Shown: positions 59,800 through 64,000 of the stretch, in pieces
Numbering within the stretch: the first letter of the stretch is position 1
How the letters are laid out: each line of letters begins with the position of its first letter
Assembly: GCA_012729455.1 (NCBI GenBank)
Contig: JAAYDC010000016.1
Coordinates: 62,001-126,000 of the forward strand
Origin: Chloroflexota bacterium
GTDB taxonomy: Bacteria; Chloroflexota; Anaerolineae; UBA1429
DNA: 64,000 nucleotides
Direction of reading: 5' to 3'
Notes under the pieces: model-generated
What the model saw: only the letters and a program-made list of their open reading frames with translations
Told to the model about the DNA's origin: nothing
The model's database searches: none
Translations under genes and position numbers: made by a program

Positions 59800-61551
59800 A
59801 TGTCCAAAGTAGCTGATTACACTGCGGGGACGCAACCGATCCCCGACAAGTACTGGTTATGGCCGCTGTATGGCGCCGGCATTGAGAACCTGGGGCGCGA
59901 TGGTCAGCCAATTTTAGTGGATACCCCAAAAATAACGGCCGATCAGATCCTGGTGCGCCACGATGCCGTGGGCCTGTGCTTTTCGGATATCAAGGTGATT
60001 AATACCGGCGAGACCCATCCGCGCCTGCAAGGCCGCAACATGCAGACCGACCCGGTGGTGCTGGGGCACGAAGTGGCCATGACGGTGGTGGAAGTGGGGG
60101 CTAACCTTGCCGACCGGTTCAAAGTCGGCGACCGCTTTATCATCCAGGCAGATATCATTTACAAGGGCGTTGCTACGGCTTATGGTTATGCCCTGCAGGG
60201 CGGGTTGTCGCAATACAACGCCATCGGCCGCAATATCCTCGATGGCGATGAGGGCTGCTACCTCCTGCCGGTACATCCCGACATCGGCTACGCCCAAGCA
60301 GCGCTGACCGAGCCGTGGGCCTGCGTGACTGCCTCTTACGATGTGGTGTACCGCGCCGGATGGTTGGCCGGCGGCGATGTGCTGATCGTGGCCGGTCCTG
60401 GCGCCAAGTGCGACTATAGCCTTTCGACCCCCTACGCCGGCGGACAGCCGCCTGCGACGGTGTTTACCTTGGGCGTCGAGGGCAAGCTGGCGCAAGAGCT
60501 TGAGCAGCGTGCCAAAGAAGACGGCTTCAAGCTGGTCAAGCTGGGGACCCTGAGCGATGAGACCCTCGCCAAGGCAGTCGCTTCCACCAAGACTGGCAAG
60601 GGCTTTGACGACCTGGTGTTCCTTGGGGCTGATTCTGCCACCTATGAAAAACTCGAGCCCTACGCCCGCAAGGGCGCAGTGCTCAACCTGGTAGGCGCAC
60701 AGGCGCTGACGGGCACCACCCAGGTGGATGTGGGCCGCGTGCACTATGATAACCTCAGCCTGACGGGCACGGCCTCCTGTACAATCGCCGATGCTTATAA
60801 ACCGATCCGCACCGAGCTAAAAACCGGTGGCTATACCGTCATGATCGGCGCGGCTGGACCAATGGGCCAGATGCATGTGCAGCGCGTGATGGAAGGCAAT
60901 GAGGGACCGCGCCTGGTCGTGGCGACCGACCTCTTGCCCGAGCGCCTCGGGGTGATCACCGAAAAGTTCGCCTCGATGCTGCGCGATAAAAAAGGCCAGA
61001 CCGACCTGGTGCTCAAAACACCGGAAGGCAAGTCGTCGGCCGAGTTCAACGCCAGCCTGGTCGAAATGACGGACGGACATGGCTTTGATGATATCGTCGT
61101 GCTGGCTCCCAGCGCTGGCGTGGTTACCGGTGCCATCGCGATGATGGCCGACAACGCCGTGATGAACATTTTTGCCGGGTTGCCGGTCGGAACCAAAGCC
61201 GCCCTCGACCTGGCGGGTGTAGCCGAAAAGGGGCACCGCTACACCGGTACCTCTGGCTCAGCCATCCGAGACCTGCGCGGTATGCTCAACCTGAACGAGT
61301 CGGGGCGCATCAACCCCAACCTGTCGGTAGCAGCCATCGGTGGGCTCTCGGATGTCGTCACTGGGCTTGATGGTGTGATGCATCAGGCCTTTACCGGCAA
61401 GTGCGTCATCTACCCAATGGTACGCGAGTTCCCTGTGACCCTGCTCAATGACCTGAAAGAAAAGCTGCCGAGTGTGTATGCCAAGCTGGGGCCCAACGAG
61501 TCGTGGACCAAGGAAGCTGAAGAAGAGTTCCTGAAGGAGATGCTTCCATGA
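59800..61551 (+). CDS. Zinc-type (MDR) dehydrogenase, SorE-like, with an extra Rossmann-like domain
   Basis: A 583-residue medium-chain dehydrogenase, about 170 residues longer than L-sorbose-1-phosphate reductase (SorE). The N-terminal GroES-like domain carries HDAVGLCFSDIKVI and VLGHEVAMTVVEVG with the catalytic Cys and His-Glu. Then comes one nucleotide-fold segment at ~190-330 (GDVLIVAGPGAK, FDDLVFLGADSATYEKLEPY) and a second at ~333-490 (YTVMIGAAGPMGQMHVQRV, GFDDIVVLAPSAGVV), the second having the better glycine motif and closely resembling SorE, as does YTGTSGSAIRDLR. The first may be a duplicated, degenerate cofactor domain. It likely oxidises or reduces a ketose- or hexitol-phosphate. 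The SDR gene starts in its last 4 bases. Confidence 0.8.
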   Translation: MSKVADYTAGTQPIPDKYWLWPLYGAGIENLGRDGQPILVDTPKITADQILVRHDAVGLCFSDIKVINTGETHPRLQGRNMQTDPVVLGHEVAMTVVEVGANLADRFKVGDRFIIQADIIYKGVATAYGYALQGGLSQYNAIGRNILDGDEGCYLLPVHPDIGYAQAALTEPWACVTASYDVVYRAGWLAGGDVLIVAGPGAKCDYSLSTPYAGGQPPATVFTLGVEGKLAQELEQRAKEDGFKLVKLGTLSDETLAKAVASTKTGKGFDDLVFLGADSATYEKLEPYARKGAVLNLVGAQALTGTTQVDVGRVHYDNLSLTGTASCTIADAYKPIRTELKTGGYTVMIGAAGPMGQMHVQRVMEGNEGPRLVVATDLLPERLGVITEKFASMLRDKKGQTDLVLKTPEGKSSAEFNASLVEMTDGHGFDDIVVLAPSAGVVTGAIAMMADNAVMNIFAGLPVGTKAALDLAGVAEKGHRYTGTSGSAIRDLRGMLNLNESGRINPNLSVAAIGGLSDVVTGLDGVMHQAFTGKCVIYPMVREFPVTLLNDLKEKLPSVYAKLGPNESWTKEAEEEFLKEMLP

Positions 61552-62345
61552 GTGCAATGAAGCGTTTGGCTGGAAAATCCGTCCTGATAACGGGTGCTGC
61601 GCAAGGATTGGGTGAGGCGCTCTCAGAGCGCCTCGCTCAGGAAGGCGCCGATGTCGCCATCTGCGACATCATGGACGAGCCGGCCAGCCAACTGGCCGAG
61701 CGCCTCGCGCGCGAATACGGCGTCAAGGCTATCTGGCAGCACATGGATGTCACCGACCTGGCGCAGTGCGATGCCGCTGTCGATGCCGCCGTGGCAGCCT
61801 TTGGCAAGCTTGATATCGTCGTCTCGAACGCCGGCATCCTCTTTTCGGGGCCGCTGCTCGAGCTGGATCCTGGGCGTTGGAAGAAAGTAATCGACGTCAA
61901 CGTGGTCGGCTACTATAACACAGCGCGCGCGGCTGTGCGTGTGATGCTGCCCAACCGGCGCGGTACCGTGGTGCAGATCAACAGCAAGTCGGGCAAAAAG
62001 GGCAGTGCCAAGAACTCGGCCTATGCCACCAGCAAGTTTGCTGGCATCGGCCTGACCCAGAGCTTGGCACTTGAGTTCGCCGAGGTGCCGATCCGCTTTA
62101 ACGCCATCTGCCCGGGCAACCTGCTGGATTCTCCGCTGTGGGTCAACAGCTTGTTCAAGCAGTATGCCGCCAACCAGGGCATCACCGAAGCACAGGTGCG
62201 CCAAAAGTACATCGACCAGGTGCCGATGAAGCGCGGCTGCACCTATGAAGACATCGCCAACATGGCGGTCTTTCTCGCGTCGGACGAATCGGCTTATATG
62301 ACTGGTCAGGCCATCAACGTAACCGGTGGCCAGGAGATGCGCTAG
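61548..62345 (+). CDS. srlD: Sorbitol-6-phosphate 2-dehydrogenase (SDR family)
   Basis: A 265-residue short-chain dehydrogenase. It has the NAD motif VLITGAAQGLGEALSERL, the NAG in VVSNAGILFSG, and the catalytic Ser/Tyr/Lys in INSKSGKKG and SAYATSKFAG. The segments INSKSGKKGSAKNSAYATSK, VPMKRGCTYEDIANM and YMTGQAINVTGGQ closely follow E. coli SrlD, which oxidises glucitol-6-phosphate to fructose-6-phosphate. No sorbitol PTS is visible in the window. It starts by ATGA overlap with the dehydrogenase upstream. Confidence 0.85.
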   Translation: MSAMKRLAGKSVLITGAAQGLGEALSERLAQEGADVAICDIMDEPASQLAERLAREYGVKAIWQHMDVTDLAQCDAAVDAAVAAFGKLDIVVSNAGILFSGPLLELDPGRWKKVIDVNVVGYYNTARAAVRVMLPNRRGTVVQINSKSGKKGSAKNSAYATSKFAGIGLTQSLALEFAEVPIRFNAICPGNLLDSPLWVNSLFKQYAANQGITEAQVRQKYIDQVPMKRGCTYEDIANMAVFLASDESAYMTGQAINVTGGQEMR

Positions 62346-62407
62346 GCACTGACAACTTTTCGGCGCAGAGGGTGACCTCTGCGCCGCAGGCAAGGGGTGA
62401 TAATCTT

Positions 62408-63589
62408 TTGAACCAGGCGATCATGTTTGGGGCGGGCAATATCGGCCGCGGCTTTTTGGGGCAGCTCTTTTCCGAATCGGGATATCGGGTGACCTTTATC
62501 GATATCGATGAGCCCCTCATCTCGGCGCTGGCCCGTCAGCAAGCCTATACCCTGCGCCTGGTAACCAACCAGGAAACCCGCGACCTGCGCATTACGCCGG
62601 TGACGGGCATCCTCTCAGGCGACCTGGCCAGTGTGGCACAGGTTGTCAGCCAGGCTCAGATCGGCGCCACTGCGGTGGGCGCCCGCGCGCTGCCCTACAT
62701 CGCCCCAGCTGTGGCGGCCGGCATTCAGGCGCGCCGCCAGGCCGGTAACCAGGCGCCACTGAACCTGATCATCTGCGAGAATCTCAAAGGTGCTGCAGCG
62801 CATTTTCGCGCCCTAGTACGTGAGCGCCTCGATGCCGATGACCAGTCTTTTCTCGATCGCCAGGTGGGCTTTGTGGATACTGTGATCGGACGCATGGTGC
62901 CCGAGCTGACACCCGAGCTCAAGGCTCAGGACCGCACCCTGGTGGTAGCCGAACCTTACAAGGAGCTGCCAGTCGACCACAATGGTTTTATCGGCGAGAT
63001 TCCCGCAATCGTCGGCATGCAGGCACACGACTCTTTCGAGCTCTTTACCGCGCGCAAACTCTATCTGCACAACGCCGGACACGCCGTGCTGGCGTATCTG
63101 GGGTATCTGCGCGGCTATCAGCTCGGATATGAAGCCCTGGAGGATGCATGGATCCGTCCGATCCTCGAGGCGGCCCTGGATGAGTCGATGCGCGGCATCG
63201 CCAAGGTATATGGCGCCGACCATACCTGGCTGAGCGCCCACGTGTCTGACCTGCTGGGGCGCTTTGCCAACCGCATCCTGGCCGACCCGGTGTTGCGCCT
63301 CGGACGAGACCCTTTACGCAAGCTGGCTCCGGATGACCGCCTGGTCGGCGCAGCCCGCGCCGCCGAGACGACCGGCCAAACGCCTCTGAATCTAGCCTAT
63401 GGGATTGCTGGCGGGCTCCTGTTTGACCCGCCCGGCGATGAGCGGGCGGCTGAGCTGCAGCAGCTGATCGCCCATCAGGGCGTAGAGGCGGCCTTGCTGC
63501 AGGTATGCGGTATCCGCGCCGACGAACCGCTGGGGCAAGCGATTTTGGAGCGCTACCAGTGCTTATTAAGCGAACGGCGCGAGGGATGA
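62408..63589 (+). CDS. mtlD: Mannitol-1-phosphate 5-dehydrogenase
   Basis: Oxidises mannitol-1-phosphate to fructose-6-phosphate with NAD. The 393-residue protein begins MNQAIMFGAGNIGRGFLG (NAD site) and contains the family motif IGRMVPELTP and KLYLHNAGHAVLAYLGYLRG. I place the start at the TTG at 62408: AAGGGGTGA lies 7 bases upstream, and the next ATG would cut off the first beta strand. A GTG 12 codons earlier is less likely. It ends by ATGA overlap with the kinase gene. Confidence 0.9.
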   Translation: MNQAIMFGAGNIGRGFLGQLFSESGYRVTFIDIDEPLISALARQQAYTLRLVTNQETRDLRITPVTGILSGDLASVAQVVSQAQIGATAVGARALPYIAPAVAAGIQARRQAGNQAPLNLIICENLKGAAAHFRALVRERLDADDQSFLDRQVGFVDTVIGRMVPELTPELKAQDRTLVVAEPYKELPVDHNGFIGEIPAIVGMQAHDSFELFTARKLYLHNAGHAVLAYLGYLRGYQLGYEALEDAWIRPILEAALDESMRGIAKVYGADHTWLSAHVSDLLGRFANRILADPVLRLGRDPLRKLAPDDRLVGAARAAETTGQTPLNLAYGIAGGLLFDPPGDERAAELQQLIAHQGVEAALLQVCGIRADEPLGQAILERYQCLLSERREG

Positions 63590-64000
63590 TCTATAGCGTC
63601 ACGCTGAACCCATCGCTCGACCGCACGCTGACCTTTAACAACCTTACACTGGGGACTGTGAACCGCGCCATCGCCACTCGCATCGATTTAGGGGGCAAGG
63701 GTATCAATGTGGCGCGAGCCCTGTGTGCTCTGGGGGTAGAATGCCGCGTATGCGGCCTGCTCGGCAGCGGCTCGGGGGATGCCTTTCTCGAACAGCTGCA
63801 GGCCGAGGGCCTTGGTTGCCTGTTTGTGCGCCACGCCGGAGAGGTGCGCGTCAACATCACTGCGGTGGATCAGGAACGTGCCGAGACGACCAAGCTGAAC
63901 GAGCCCGGGGCACAGGTCGATGCGGCGGTAGTGGACCAGCTGCAAGTGCTGCTCCTGGAGCAGCTGCTCCCTGGCGATGCGGTACTGCTTTCGGGGAGCC
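63586..64000 (+). CDS. 1-phosphofructokinase / tagatose-6-phosphate kinase family protein (3' end outside window)
   Basis: The first 138 residues of a PfkB-family sugar kinase are visible before the window ends. It starts MIYSVTLNPSLDRTLTFNNL and has GGKGINVARALCALGV (the GGKG substrate-binding motif) and LGSGSGDAFLEQL. This is the FruK/LacC subgroup, which phosphorylates fructose-1-phosphate or tagatose-6-phosphate to the bisphosphate. The ATP-binding site and catalytic Asp lie beyond the edge, so completeness cannot be judged. Confidence 0.85.
   Translation, partial: MIYSVTLNPSLDRTLTFNNLTLGTVNRAIATRIDLGGKGINVARALCALGVECRVCGLLGSGSGDAFLEQLQAEGLGCLFVRHAGEVRVNITAVDQERAETTKLNEPGAQVDAAVVDQLQVLLLEQLLPGDAVLLSGS

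Noticed and set aside
1-64000. CRISPR arrays, insertion sequences, prophage or attachment sites
   Set aside because: No spaced direct repeats, transposase or integrase frames or phage genes were seen; the two tRNA genes show no flanking partial repeats.

Overview
The window is 64 kb of gene-dense, roughly 60% GC bacterial chromosome. No phage, transposon, CRISPR array or rRNA is visible. Promoters are plain sigma-70 type, many neighbouring genes overlap by 1-14 bases, and several convergent genes share their last 4-59 bases. Gene content (dnaN-recF without dnaA or gyrB, RNase J, family 4 uracil-DNA glycosylase, short HisG with HisZ, a Pseudomonas stutzeri-type rhamnose isomerase, GH116, mtaB) suggests a Chloroflexota (Anaerolineae-like) bacterium. 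That placement is an inference from gene content, not a phylogenetic result.

Layout. 0-9.5 kb is housekeeping: the tail of a methyltransferase, dnaN and recF on plus; ftsK, a GlcD-like flavoprotein and rsmG on minus; then a uracil-DNA glycosylase and RNase J on minus. 9.6-12.4 kb has an inositol-monophosphatase-family gene facing a decaying minus-strand module (Nudix, iron alcohol dehydrogenase with a stop and a frameshift, frameshifted cupin). 12.5-21.2 kb has a trans-sulfuration PLP enzyme, a TPR lytic transglycosylase lipoprotein, a four-domain CoA-disulfide reductase and a GH116 glycosidase. 21.3-29.2 kb has tRNA-Leu(CAG), DUF3795, a YgjP-like peptidase, a fumarase/aspartase-type lyase, mutY, a tiny membrane protein, homoserine dehydrogenase, a probable SelW-like selenoprotein and comEC. 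29.2-33.8 kb is a plus operon of mtaB, an ABC exporter, a class III aminotransferase and a nitrilase remnant. 33.8-37.3 kb is exopolysaccharide and glycosyltransferase genes.

37.4-46.5 kb holds def and a complete minus-strand histidine operon, hisZ-G-D-C-B-H-A-F-I-E followed by a HAD phosphatase. It is preceded by a consensus promoter, a 32-codon leader peptide with three consecutive His codons and an intrinsic terminator, the layout of transcription attenuation. HisB carries only the dehydratase domain, so the HAD enzyme is the natural candidate for the otherwise missing histidinol-phosphatase.

46.6-56.9 kb is mixed: an amidohydrolase, 2'-5' RNA ligase, a frameshifted hypothetical gene with a DUF4139 protein, a deacetylase/M24/FAH operon, tRNA-His, a CDP-alcohol phosphatidyltransferase, a YprB-like exonuclease, GNAT and a methyltransferase. 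56.9-64 kb is a sugar operon running off the window: DeoR regulator, rhamnose-type isomerase, class II aldolase, an oversized SorE-like dehydrogenase, sorbitol-6-P dehydrogenase, mannitol-1-P dehydrogenase and a 1-phosphofructokinase-type kinase. It fits uptake and breakdown of hexitols or rare ketoses through phosphorylated intermediates.

The strongest unusual signals are the in-frame UGA at the CxxU position of the SelW-like gene, the his attenuator with an apparently leaderless leader peptide, and five promoters whose -10 box lies only 6-8 bases before the start codon, suggesting that leaderless mRNA is common here.
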